This document shows, piece after piece, positions 27,282 to 38,695 of a DNA stretch of 64,000 nt. Every line of letters starts with the position of its first letter. Position 1 is the first letter of the stretch. A program made the translations under genes and the position numbers. The notes below the pieces were generated by a model. That model was not told where the DNA came from and searched no databases. It saw nothing but the letters and a program-made list of their open reading frames with translations. The DNA comes from Limanda limanda (lineage: Eukaryota; Chordata; Actinopteri; Pleuronectiformes; Pleuronectidae), in the NCBI RefSeq assembly GCF_963576545.1, contig NC_083651.1:24555748-24619747 (forward strand), written 5' to 3'.

Positions 27282-28098
27282 GGTTCAAGTGGTGAACTCT
27301 GATTTCCCAGGTATTGATTTTGTCCCTTAGCTTATCAGGTCTGCTGGGCGCTGTCGTTGCGATTAGAGCCAAGATCCAGAGGTGAGCAGTCCTTCAATCA
27401 AGCCGTGTATACTGAAGACTTGTCCACCTAAATGTATATATTATCACAGTTAAAAATACAAAACTTCCCCTGGTCCATCTGCTCCTATTTTGCATGGTCA
27501 TATCGGATCCCCAAGAGGCTAACACTACCTCGTTCGAAGTCTGGCGGTTTCATCTCAGTCTGAGCAAAGTATGAGTCAACATTCAACTCCCACATATGTC
27601 CTCCTCCCTCCTCTGAGGGCAGGGCAGTTAAACATTAAACACCACCACCGGCAGCATGAGTGCTGAGGCCTTGTTTCACTTCTTATCATCAGGACTAATG
27701 TGCCTCCCTTTCAAGTAATAATTTGTTTTACTTAAAGGTACAGATGACATTAGAAACAGGGTTAAATGGTGCCACAAAAAACACATTACTCATTTGGTGA
27801 AAAATTCATCTAACTGAATAACATTTACAACCCAGTTGTCTATAAAAACAAATACATATGAAACACAATCTAGCTAGAATTGTTCAGATGTATCAAGAAG
27901 AAGTTCTGAAGGCGCTCCTTTGCTGGGCATTTTCAAACCAAAATATCTTCACATGGCACAAAGACTTTTGTCCGGTTAAAAATCAAGATATAAATAATAA
28001 GTGATATAAAAAAAATGATAAAAAATCAAATAAGTTAAAAGCAGTCAGTCAAAGTGAAGTATCATTAATGCAAAAATATATATTCAGGGTACCTATAT

Positions 28099-28244
28099 TG
28101 GCAAAATCAAGGCTTCTGAATTAACTGAAAGCATCTGGAAACAAACAACAGCACTGCCTCCTGGAACACTGACCAGGGAGGACAGGACTGGGTTGCCCCA
28201 GTTGAAATTGTACCAGTAGACTGGTTAAACGCCTGGCATTACAA
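28099..28244. repeat. 146-bp direct repeat, copy 1
   Basis: From 'ttggcaaaatcaagg' to 'gcctggcattacaat'. About 8 mismatches in 146 bp against the copy at 29970-30115, same orientation. No recognised protein. Confidence 0.85.
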
Positions 28245-28349
28245 TACATTTTTTTAGAGTAGGACTTTTGAAAATCATTTTGAGGTGTTTTGAAGAATAT
28301 CAGGCAATGCATGCTTATAACATAAAATGTAACAAGCACAGCTCTATAC

Positions 28350-29069
28350 TAGTGGTGGGGGAAAAACATTTTCTGTTCAGTATCGCGATATTTTGCGCCC
28401 GTGATTATATCAATTCTGTAGCACAAAGTATTGCAATATTTTTTTTAACACTTTATTTACAATTATATATGTAACAGCCCCTGACTGGCAAAGCATGACA
28501 AGGAGAGTTTCAGAGTTTAAAAGATACCTAGTGTGTATGCGGAAAGGATGTTCGGATAGTAATGGCCCAGAGGAGCACTTTAACATCTGAGCATGTTGAC
28601 CAACTCCTTTTTCTGAACAAAAATGTCAATATTCCCAAATGAATTTAACATTTTGGGTCATGACTTGCAGCCAACTGGACTGGACTCTAGTAGTACACAT
28701 TTGTTTATTTTTCTCAATGTGATTGAAGCTCTAGGTTACTCTTATTTATATGATTATTCTCAGGTTTATGTTACTCTATTATGTCTGCTTTATGTTACTG
28801 TATTTAAATAATTGTAAGTTATGTGCTGGGAGCTCAGAGTTCATGTGAGAGGTCTCCTATTCAGAAAATAATTACAAAGGTCCTGTGTCCTGAATGTTCA
28901 AGGACAAAGTTTTTGCACTACCCTTTATAAGTTTTTGCATTTCAGTTAATGTGTAGAATCGCAATACTTGCAGTATTGCAATATATTGCAGAATCGCAAT
29001 ACTATTGAATCGTGGCCCAAATATCGCAATACTATTGAATCGTCACATTTTTGCCAATTCCCACCCCTA
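28350..29069. mobile_element. non-autonomous hAT element, 720 bp, with 8-bp TSD
   Basis: Left end TAGTGGTGGGGGAAAAA; the inverse of the right end is TAGGGGTGGGAATTGG, as expected for hAT terminal repeats. It is flanked by a perfect 8-bp duplication ctctatac at 28342-28349 and 29070-29077, the hAT hallmark. Internally it carries repeated 'aatcgcaatac' and 'tattgcaatat' blocks near the ends and no transposase frame. It sits between gpr39 and slc10a2. Confidence 0.85.
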
Positions 29070-29582
29070 CTCTATACGTGAGAGGAGATCCATCAGCAAG
29101 TGCAAGAGAATAAGCTAATCATGTACTTCCAATATAAAAATTGCAGAACTGACAAAAACAATGAGACTTTTTTTATTTTGCTGATCATTTTCAGTTATGC
29201 TTCACATGCAAGCTGAACCAGGAAGTGACTCTGCAATATAATGACTAATACAGTAGACATGTGAACAATACTCTTCACATTCTCAGTGTGGTGTTAGCTG
29301 AGAATACACGGATGAACATTCATTGAAAGAAAATAAATCTGTGGCAAGTGGGGGTAAAAGATTTGAAATAGCTTTTAAATTCAGCCATGGAAAAGAACAA
29401 CATTATGATTGTACCTTCTGTTGAACGAGTCATGGCAGAAAAAAGCACTTTGGCTGCTGATAACACACCCGAAAGCTGAATAGCAGACTCATAAGCTGTC
29501 CTTACTCTGGAGATTGTGATACGAAAACACATGGCAGTGGTCATGTTGGATACTGGGCAGAGAACACCTCATGCCACCTCCT

Positions 29583-29785
29583 GCCCCCTGTGGCTGAGGG
29601 GGTAGAGCAGTCGTCTTTGAACCAGAAGGTCAGCAGTTCTATCCTGATCTTCACCATCTGCATGCCGAAGTGTTCTTGTGCCAGTCCCATATGCACTGTG
29701 TGAATGGGTGAATGTATGTATGTTAGCATGTTGAGTGGTCATCAAGACTAGAAAAGTACTATATAATTACCAACCATTTACTTAC
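29583..29785 (+). repeat. tRNA-derived SINE, most complete + strand copy
   Basis: The head 'tgtggctgagggggtagagcag' (A-box like) and 'ggtcagcagttctatcc' (B-box like) are followed by 'catctgcatgccgaagtgttcttg', a 'gtgaatgggtgaatg' stretch and the tail 'gagtggtcatcaagactagaaaagtactatata'. Family members at 4448, 10798 and 55736 are on the - strand. It is a Pol III retroposon, not a tRNA gene: no acceptor-stem pairing or CCA-compatible end. Confidence 0.75.
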
Positions 29786-29799
29786 CATCCTCCTGTCCA

Positions 29800-29965
29800 A
29801 GGACATAAAGAGGGTGTGCCATGGTATAGGTGCTGATCTGAATGTTGTTTTGAATACTAAAAACTCGGCATTCTTCACCAACCTGACTTTTCATGTTGTA
29901 CAGGAGTATCCTCAAGAGAACTTCCCTTCAGTGTGGATCGGGTTGCGGGACATTGTGCAGAAAGA
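29800..29965 (+). pseudogene. possible C-type lectin domain fragment
   Basis: In one + strand frame the translation reads VCHGIGADLNVV, then AFFTNLTFHV and PSVWIGLRD. The combination C-x3-GADL-x-V ... F-x-N-L ... WIGL matches the core of a C-type lectin domain from helix 2 to the WIGL strand. Everything after WIGLRD loses the pattern, and the first and last disulphide cysteines are absent. It is at best a remnant, abutting a SINE 5' and the 146-bp duplicate 3'. Confidence 0.35.
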
Positions 29966-29969
29966 TACA

Positions 29970-30115
29970 GTGGCAAAATCAAGCCTTCTGAATTATCTGA
30001 AGGCATCTGGAAACAAACAACATCACTGCCTCCTGGAACACTGACCAGGGAGGACAGGACTGTGTTGCCCCAGTCGAAATTGTACTAGTAGACTGGTTAA
30101 ACGCCTGGTATTACA
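29970..30115. repeat. 146-bp direct repeat, copy 2
   Basis: Direct copy of 28099-28244, about 95% identical, 1,871 bp away. Confidence 0.85.
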
Positions 30116-30724
30116 TTTATTGTCTTGCTGGATATCTCTACCTGTGTGAGACCATGGCTCATAGTTTGTACTGCATAGCTTGTATATAACGATGGACCAT
30201 ATGTCTCCACCTCAACACAGATAAGTATTCTCTTGAAAACACATTGCAAGAAAAAACTCAACCCTGGGAATATAAAACCTTGTGGAAGAGGTAAACATTA
30301 GACCATTAGAGGTGCTTCTAAACACCAAGATTCAAATCTGGCATTGTATTGTATAATTGCAATACAGATATCAAGTGTTTTAGCATTAGAGTTGATCATA
30401 TTATCACACATTGTAAGAACATTTTAAATAATGTCATGAATAATTTTTTTATGTTGAAGACAAGGTATATTAGAAAATAGTGAGGATCAATAGTGTTTGG
30501 TTTTTGCTAATCTGTAGGGATGTACTTGCTTCAGCCAAGACAGGGAGTGGTGAAACCTTGGCCTCTTCAACCCACTTATAGAGCTCATCTACAAACTCAG
30601 GTTCATGCCCAGGAACGGTAATCCTCTTGTTTCATAGCGATGCATGGCTGCCATCTTGTGGCACATATAACTAACTGCATGTAGTTGATTTGCTCAAAAA
30701 TAAACCAACAATCTAAATAACAAG

Positions 30725-30915
30725 AAATACATTCCTGGATCTGCCACCTGATCCAGATACACACCAAAATTGTATGGGTTTTTCCCTGACCTTAAATACA
30801 TCAAGTATACATCAATACATCATCCACCAAGTTTCCGGGTGATCTGTCCGTTAGTTTGTGTGTAATGCTGCTAATTAACAGACAGATGCAGATGAAAACA
30901 TAACTTCCTTGGCAA
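30725..30915 (-). repeat. dispersed repeat fragment ('ccaccaagtttcc' family)
   Basis: Contains 'catccaccaagtttccgggtgatctgtccgttagtttgtgtg' and ends 'cataacttccttggcaaaac', the inverse orientation of the family seen at 19390. Confidence 0.5.
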
Positions 30916-31189
30916 AACAAAATTAGCAGTCAGCAACAAAATGCTTTATTGGTGTATGTGCTGCTGAGAGAGGCGACAGCAATTTTGTTCCCATTGTATC
31001 AAATAGCATTATTCAGTATTCCTGATGACGCTAAGACGCAAAGGGAATTTATGACACAAGACACACGGAGCTTCTCTTTCCTGCTTCTCCTTCCTTTTCT
31101 CCATCCCTAACACATCAAGGTCATTCTTATCTCATCAGTACATGTTACTAACTTGACCCCTTTCCCGGAGTTTCTGTGCCTTAGCGCCC

Positions 31190-31775
31190 GCAGATGCAGG
31201 GCCACAGCTGTGGCCGCACCATGGATTATGATTGTGGATCGCGCGTCAGAGGTCGCAATGGTGGATCCAGTTTGATGGATTCTGTATCATGCCTGCTGAT
31301 CGTAGTGGTAATGGAGGATCCTTTGTCGCGCTGGCAGCTGATAATGGATTCTATGGCGGCAGTGGACAATGACTGTGGACTATAGTGGATCCCATCCTGA
31401 TGCTGGATCGTGGTCTTGCTGCTGACCAGAGACTATGATTGCAGCAGGACTACCTGACATATACTATTGAAGTTATCCTTCATAATGTTTACCCTCATCG
31501 ATGCTGCTAAAAAACTTTAATCCCATTGATGTTTTACTATACACTTGACATCTATTGCACTTCTGTCCGTCCTGGGAGAGGGATCCCTCACATGTGGCTC
31601 TCTCTGAGGTTTCTACATATTTTTACCTGTTAAAAAGGTTTTTAGTAGTTTTTCCTCACTCTTGCTGAGGGTTTAGGACAGAGGATGTCACACAATGTTA
31701 AAGCCCTATAAGACGAATTGTGATTTGTGAATATGGGCTATACAAATACAATTTGATTGATTGACCTAATTTCTA
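31190..31775 (+). repeat. dispersed repeat copy ('gagggatccctcacatgtgg' family)
   Basis: Its 3' part (31555-31775) reads 'ttgcacttctgtccgtcctgggagagggatccctc...tctctgaggtttctac...ttttcctcactcttgctgagggt...aatgttaaagccctataagacgaattgtgatttgtga' and is matched in inverse by 48860-49050. The 5' part is a 'tggatc'-rich stretch. It looks like the 3' end of a retroposon; no protein was recognised. Confidence 0.65.
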
Positions 31776-32539
31776 GTATTCTAGATTTCTGAATGTATGA
31801 AATCATACATATTGTATAGAAAACAAAAATAACTGGCCACATGTTTCATAGTGTACCAGCCCTTGGGTTGAAAAGCAAGGTGTCAATCTTTGATGCTACA
31901 TGCTCTTTACCTCAAGTCACAGATCATTGCAGACAATGTGAAAATATCACAAACATCTCACAAAGTTATCAAAACTGTACACAACTACACATTGCATGCA
32001 TGACAGTCCATACATAACAGACAGAGCTGAACATCCCAATACATATTGCAAAAAAACCATCAAGAATGACCCCTTGGCGTGTTTCAGAAAACAGGATCAG
32101 GAAAAACTTTAAGTCAGTTGCCTGAGATGATGGAAACTCACTGGCATGTTCTACTCCAGTAAACCCGAGTGTCTCCTCCTCTTTAGCCGAAGCCTTCATA
32201 CTGAAGGAGGTGATCTTTTTAGTCAGAAACACAAATTGCTTAAATTCATCACCTCATATAGAGACAAATATCCTCCATTTGAATGTCTTTATTTCCTCTA
32301 AGTTAAAAAAGGAAGGTAACAGTTTTATTATAGTTCAAGATAGATTAGAAGCTGTTTATAAAGGGTAAACCTCAACAGGCCTTTCTGCCGTTTCCATCTG
32401 TGACAACTTCTTCATTATCCTTTAGTAATTAAAATTATCAATTTAAGTGTTCTACACTAACACGTTATGAAAAATCTGTGAACCAGAGCATTACCATTTG
32501 CATGAAAAAAAACAAAAAACACACAGTGCTAGGACCTCA

Positions 32540-32605
32540 CCAGGAAGCTGGAATACAGACTGGATTTTCAAAATAAAAGCCCACAGATGGTTAGAGCACA
32601 AAAAC
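32540..32605 (+). repeat. single unit related to the 63-bp minisatellite
   Basis: 'ccaggaagctggaatacagactggattttcaaaataaaagcccacagatggtta' matches the minisatellite monomer of 35167-35515 but is solitary, 2.6 kb away. Confidence 0.6.
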
Positions 32606-33365
32606 TAATTCCATGTCACAAAAATAAAATCTGCCACAAACACGAACCCAGAATCTGATACGCACACACACACTCTGCTCACGTCTCTCTCTCACATACA
32701 ACCTCAGCTGACGTTTCTGACCAGCTATAGTGTAAACATGATGCCACAATATCAACTAGGCTTGCAAGTTATCCAGTGTCTGTGTCAAGGCCCTCTCTGT
32801 ATGACTTCTGTTCCTAATGTGCACCATATAAGATCACTCCTGTGCAGTTTTACTCTTCCACTGTTTGGAGATTCCTCCATGACAAATCAAAGACCAGCAG
32901 GTGCCTGTCTCTGCGAGAACCATGTGGTGGGAGCACAGACAGTTCTCATGACAGTGTCAAGGTCCTCCTGTCACCACTGTTCCATAACAAATACATACAG
33001 ACATGGCATGTACAGTTTCACATTATCAAGATTCACTTAAACCACCATTTTCCACACTGGTAGCTATAAAATCCATTTCAATAGATACGGTCAAGGCATG
33101 AGTTTTAAACCTATTATTAAATGGTATTTAATAATGTTATTCACAACATTATTATTATTTCAAATGCATATCAAATAGTCTCAAAATATCTTTATGAGTT
33201 AGAGTAAATTTCCCTCATCATTTGATGTTTCAATCATGATAGCTTAGATTTGAATTTGAAGCTGATTTTGATTGGCAGTGACATTCCATCAATAACTTCA
33301 CTGTTGCTAGGGTAAAATGGACAACAGGACTAATCTGAGTGGACTTCTTCAACAGAAGAACTCTA

Positions 33366-33446
33366 ATTGGCTGTTGCCTTTTTGACTGTCCTATAAACAC
33401 TGTACTTCAACCTTGCTCCTCCTCTCTGATATTGTCTGAGGTAAGT
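33366..33446 (+). promoter_or_regulatory. orphan promoter-like cluster with 5' splice site
   Basis: A reverse CCAAT box (ATTGG 33366-33370), TATAAA at 33392-33397, a pyrimidine-rich start region (CTCCTCCTCTCT, about 33416-33427) and a consensus donor GAG|GTAAGT at 33438-33446 follow at normal spacings. Together they resemble a Pol II promoter with a tiny 5' exon. No convincing downstream exon was found by 35 kb, so it may be chance, a repeat-borne promoter or an RNA gene. Confidence 0.25.
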
Positions 33447-35166
33447 GATTTCTAACTCTTTTGAAGTCTGTGTTTAGCCAGCATGCTAACCTTTGTAGTT
33501 CTGGCTCATAATTTAAGTTTGAAATCAAACTACCGTGAAATATGAAGTAAGCTGCTGTTACCTGCTGCTGTTGAATGTTGATTTAAATGTTGATTGCTTT
33601 CAAGACATTTGGGAATATTGTTGCTGGCTAGTCTTTTATATTTTATACTTTTTTATTTTATTTTATCTATTTTCTGCGGGGGAATGTCTGTAAACGGTCT
33701 CTCGTACTGCTCATTGGCCACTGTGTTTCAAACGAATGAATAATACTGTTGCAGAACAAATGCGTTCAGAGGGCAGAGTTCCCCCAAAAGTGCAGACGAT
33801 GTCTGAGAAAGTTCACAGATTACGTTGCCAGTCATTGTTTTCACCACTATTTATTATTATTTGTTCCGACATTTCCCCGATAGGTTTTTTTTTTTGGTGC
33901 CACCTTTAGGTGCTGTCGAAAAAAAGAGTAGACTGGCTTGATCAGAGTACAATCAAGCCAATGTCCCTGTTTTTTTTGTTATTGTTTACACCCATATAAT
34001 TAAAAATGATTATACGTGAGAGGTGTTGTGTTTAATTGCTCAAGTGGAGGTTTAATATTTGATTTCACTCAGATTCACAGATGTGTACATTATTGCTAAC
34101 TAATTGTTGCATTGTTTACTCTGTGAGAGCCATTAATGCACTGTGAGTTGATAAAGAAAGAACCGGCAGTGTCCTGCCTGCTACTTGCATTGATTTGATT
34201 GGTGATTGACTAATTTCACTGCTCTCAATAAAGTTTGCCTAAAATGTACAGTGGTTGCTGTTACTGTTGGTGTGATGGACCCTGCCAGAAATATAAAGGC
34301 CAAACCACTATGTGATTATATTATATATAAAGTAATATTAAAGCAAAGAGTGTGTGCCAGCATTGGTAAGACTCCAGTTACAGTCCTGTTTTTATAACTT
34401 ACAAACAATCAAAGCACATATTACATAATGCATTAAATTACGTCAGCCAGAACTGATATAGATTATTAACAGAAATATACATTGTACTAACTAATATATA
34501 AAATGTCTTTCTACCTCATCTGTAATATTCAAGGTGATGATCTCTCACAGTGGTGTTGATAACTGTTCACATCAAGGCCGTTGACTTTTCACAGTGTGAA
34601 AACAGATAAATATATAATAAATATGAAAACTGTTAACAACAGTGGAGTGTGGAGATTATAATACCATCTAAATTGTCATAAGTCTTATTCACTTTAAATT
34701 ACATAACAGGCTTAATAAACAAGGTGGTAATGGTAATGGTTGTTATACAAGCCTATATCAGGACATTTGTGAAACATATATTTACTATTCCATGCAACTT
34801 ACACATGTAGCTTATAGATATTAACCAATTAAAATGACAGCTCTTTACTAAAGTGATGTGAAAACGTAGCCTGAGGTAGTTAACTTGCTTAAAACTGTTC
34901 ATTGGACGTGTTAAATAGATGGTTAATTACCACAATTATATATTAAAAACCACTTGAAGCATGTCAGCATATGTAGTATGATTATGATAATAGATGGGTA
35001 GGAACTATGAGGATTCAGGCACTGTTAAGATGGCGCACCCACTGAGAGCCTCTAACGTCGCTACTTCCATCTTTATATACATTCTATGGTTCAAGACGTT
35101 AAAATTTAGCTTTTTACTGCTGCTGCTTAATTGAAAGGTATTGAGTCCTCCCCCTCTCTCTAATAT

Positions 35167-35515
35167 AGGCTGGACTTTCAAAATAAAAGCCCCCAGATAG
35201 TTACGGGATGTTACCAGGAAACCTGAAAGGAGGCTGGATTTTCTAAATAAAAGCCTGCAGGTAGTTACACATGTTACTAGTAAACCGGAGGCTGGGTATT
35301 TAAAATAAAAGTACCCAGTTGGTAACAACCCCTAACCAGGACACCTGAAAGGAGGCTGGATTTTTCTAAATAAAAGCCTGCGGTTAGTTACAGGATGTTA
35401 CCAAGAAGCCTGAAATGAGGCTGGAATTTTCAAATAAAAGCCCCTGGATGTAATGCGACTATACAAGGAAGCTTGACTAGAGGCTAGATTTTCAAAATAA
35501 AAGCCCCAAAAGGCA
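35167..35515 (+). repeat. 63-bp minisatellite, about 6 units
   Basis: Units begin with AGGCTGG (or AGGCTAG) at 35167, 35231, 35289, 35353, 35418 and 35481, giving a period of 58-65 bp. Each carries a variant of 'ttttcaaaataaaagcc' and most a 'gttac..gatgttaccaggaa..cctgaaagg' half. Units are diverged from one another. No coding frame. Confidence 0.92.
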
Positions 35516-35819
35516 TACTTTTCCAACTCGCTCCCGTGGTCACATTGTTTTACTATAACCACCAAAGTTATATATGTGTGCTTGGCAGAGTCTTGGGATT
35601 CTTGCAATGTTTTTATTTCACAGATAGGATTTCTAGTTTTTGTATTAGAGCGAATTGTTTGAGGGTTGCGCTCAGCTTAGATTTGTCCCTTCCCCAGGTG
35701 CAAGGAGTTAGTAGTTTCCATGGCAACGTGATACACACACACAGAGCAGGAGGGGAAGGGGCAGTTGACTGCAATTTTAAATATGAGTTATTTTTTTCTC
35801 AAGTGAATGCATTACGCTT

Positions 35820-35905
35820 CAGTAGTATAGAGCCGAATCATAACATACATTATCTCAATGCTCTTTACATAGTAAGGTCTCAACTGACAATATTATAGAG
35901 AAACC
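35820..35905 (+). repeat. dispersed repeat fragment
   Basis: 'cagtagtatagagccgaatcataacatacattatctcaatgctctttacatagtaaggtc', same family as 118-200 and 4258-4345. Confidence 0.5.
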
Positions 35906-36010
35906 CAAAAGTAATTAAATTCAGGGTTTCCCAAAGACATCTGCATGGTATATTGATCACAATAACAGTGCCCGTCTGCCATCTTGTGGTGGATAGATAA
36001 CTGCATGGAG

Positions 36011-36430
36011 GTAACTGCTTTTAAGGCTGCTAAGTCTCTCCTCTGCAGTGCTCCTGTGCTGGTGGTGCCTGACTTTTCTCAGCCTTTCCAGCTTGAGGTG
36101 GATGCCAGCGGTATTTGGTGCATTGTTGTTGCAGGACAGTGGTGCGGATGTGTGCCACCCTGTATGCTACTTCTCAGCCAAATTTAAACGGAATCAGTTA
36201 AATTATTCCACTATTGAGAAGGAAATATTAGCCATGCTCCTTACCCTATAACATTTTGAACTGACAGTGACAGTATACACCGATCATAACCCTCTTGTTT
36301 TTCTAGCTACGATGTATAACAGCAACCAACGCTTGATGCGTTGGGCACTCCTGGCCAAGAGCTACAACATAAATATCAAGCATAAGAGAGGAGCAGACAA
36401 TGTGGTAGCCGACGCTCTATCCTGTGGGTG
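36011..36430 (+). pseudogene. Ty3/gypsy retrotransposon pol fragment (RNase H region)
   Basis: Conceptual translation over two or more + frames shows Ty3-type RNase H motifs in order: the P-D-F end of the RT/RNase H linker, LEVDAS, FSAKF, EKEILA, TDHNPL, and the closing ADALS. A frame change lies near 36110 and a stop follows the EKEILA block, so it is dead. Sequence 5' of RNase H (gag, protease, RT) is missing. No integrase region remains between it and the LTR 100 bp downstream. Confidence 0.85.
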
Positions 36431-36531
36431 AGACCATGCCAACTGTGAAGAGGTTGTGTAATGATTAGTAGTGATGGTATGTTAACTATGTGAACAGTTA
36501 ACAGGGAGGGGTTTGTTCTTATTGGAGGGGG

Positions 36532-36691
36532 TGTTACGTGTCATCTTTCACTCTGTCTCTTATTTTCCCTTCCGTTTTGGGATGGACGTTTTGTGTTCAC
36601 CCTACATTTATTAAATAAAATACTGGTTTTCTTTTTTCTGCCCCTTGTGTATTTCTGTCTCTCATGCCCTAGACGTCTTAGGGACGTAACA
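36532..36691 (+). mobile_element. 3' LTR of the Ty3/gypsy remnant (160 bp)
   Basis: Starts TGTTACGT and ends ACGTAACA, an 8-bp perfect terminal inverted repeat with TG...CA ends. It is preceded directly by a polypurine tract (GGAGGGGG, 36524-36531) and contains AATAAA at 36614-36619. No matching 5' LTR seen in the window. Confidence 0.8.
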
Positions 36692-36735
36692 ACCCTCAAC
36701 AAGTGAATTTGAAAGTGCTAACATATTAGGGTAAA

Positions 36736-36737
<2 letters not shown>

Positions 36738-36771
<34 letters not shown>
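36738..36771. repeat. (AT)n microsatellite
   Basis: 34 bp of alternating A and T. Confidence 0.97.
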
Positions 36772-36774
<3 letters not shown>

Positions 36775-38501
36775 AAAGCATTTGTGCATAGGTTATTATT
36801 GGTTTCTCAAAAAGTAGGAAAACTACAATATGAGTAAATTCCTTCTAACCATATCACATAAAGATAAGTTTCTCTATGTAATAACTAATAAAGTAATAAG
36901 GGAATATTTTTACATTAAGCCTCTAATGACACACTTTACAGCAGCTTGGGCATGTCTGCCTCTGTGAAAATTGTGAAATAGTTTCATAAAATAGTTTCAT
37001 AGTGAAGGTGCTTGATGTCGGTGGAGCACACCAGTGTTTCTTTGGCCAAGCTCTCTAATGTCAGGGACAAGTGGACAAGTTCGCTATCACATGACAGCAC
37101 ATACATTGTATTTAACTATGCGTCTGTGAACTTGCTTTTCCTGTCACAGTTTGGACTTTGATCAAGAGCAGCTGTATTGTATTCAATATGATCATTTTAT
37201 GATAGGGAAGCAATGTTTTCCTGACCTTGTACTGGGTCTACCTGCTCTGCAATTGTTAACATTTAACCACATTAAGTTAGAAGGCAAACATCTACCTGTA
37301 CCAAATGTTGGTCACGTAGGCACAATCAGTCATTTGAATAATCCCAATATTCTTATATATTCTAAAACTCTGACATTTGCTTGCTTATTACTTTCTCAAT
37401 AGATAAAGGCATAGAAAATAAAGGCGTAATTTACAATTATGTTTATTGAGTTGATACTCGTATTTGTATCAAAACATGAATTATATAACAACAAAATAGA
37501 CAACAAAATAAAATGTCTTTAGAGAAAATATAATATTTTAGCAAGCACATTTTTAAACCACACTAGTGAATTGGAACGTATAAGTTTTGTAAAATATTGA
37601 GCATCTATTCATCCATGAAAAAACAAGAAAAGCTTAGATAGATTGTCAGTAAATTAGCAGAATTGTAATTGCTTAGAAAATATGCCTTTAATTTAGTAGA
37701 ATATGTTTTATATATAATACACATATACATAACTTGTATGTTTGTGTATTCTTCAGTGTGAACAGATATGTAAAACCAGTAGCTTACACACAGCATTTTG
37801 AGAATGCTAAGAAACTGTACTCAGTTAAACAGTCTACAAATGTGATGAGTCCTACTCTGTCCTGAGAACCTTACCTCTATGTATTTATTCAAATGAGGTA
37901 AAGAATAAAAGAATGGAGCTGAAAGAGCACAGAACACTTCGGTTTTCATCAAGGCACAAATGCAGAAGAACCAGAATAGAAAATATAGTTAGACAATGCA
38001 AAACTTTTTTACATAATAACCTTATAGTCTATGTTAAATTCAACTCTGTGCCTGTGAAACATTGGTTATCAGAAGAACATACCTCATGTGCCCGTGTGAT
38101 ACAACTTCCACCTTAATTATGAATGTCACATAAACACAGTTGAATTGTATTTGGTTGAATATTCCATCATTTAGTACAGAGAGTGCAGCTCTCTGTCTAT
38201 CTGGAGAGCTATTCCACATACACAGCATAAAACATTCAGTTTGCATTTCTGTTTGGTTTTAGTCAATCTCAGCAGGCTTTCTAACAGTCTGCACAGAGTA
38301 AACTGCTTTTAAATAATTACAAACACATATGAATAAATTAGGGTTGCCGAAAATTTGGGCACCCCTGTTCTCATGAAACGGTAGTGCACACCTCTAGCCT
38401 GCAGAGAGCAGTGTGAGTTCAGAGTTGATTCTTCAGTAGAGCGGCAGCGCTGGGCGTTCATACTGATAGTCAGAAGAATGTGATTTGTAGGGTTTGTTAT
38501 A
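36772..38501. other. intergenic stretch 3' of slc10a2
   Basis: AT-rich, with no coding signal recognised on either strand. A - strand AATAAA at 37884-37889 (TTTATT on +) lies 613 nt past the slc10a2 stop and is a weak candidate polyadenylation signal. Confidence 0.4.
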
Positions 38502-38695
38502 TCACAGCTTGGTGTTTTTGTCGATGTCCTTACTCTTCTCCATCCTGTTGCCATTCCCATCGAACTCGAAGCCACCGTTTTCCACAGGGTATCCCTTCTC
38601 TTTTGATTGTTCAACACCTCCGAACTCCAGTGATGGAGACTCACTGTCTGAATCAGCAGGGCCGATGCCACGTGACCTCTTATATAGCCGGTAGG
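38502..38695 (-). CDS. slc10a2: slc10a2 exon 6 (cytoplasmic tail)
   Basis: Acceptor TGTTTACCTACAG; two bases complete Ala313, then 63 codons to [11 protein letters not shown] continues the last helix, followed by an acidic/basic tail. The 2.6-kb intron before it is the largest of the gene. Confidence 0.9.

Noticed and set aside
29583..29660. Possible tRNA gene (A-box and B-box like segments)
   Set aside because: No paired acceptor stem, and the same head recurs joined to a common body and tail: a SINE.
28099..30115. 146-bp direct repeats as an LTR pair
   Set aside because: No TG/CA ends, primer-binding site, polypurine tract or retroviral frame between them.
32738..33063. 100-codon + strand frame
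   Set aside because: Cys-containing but no recognised pattern and no splice context; not supported as a gene.
35167..35515. Regularly spaced repeats resembling a CRISPR array
   Set aside because: Units are diverged tandem copies with no unique spacers, in a vertebrate genome.
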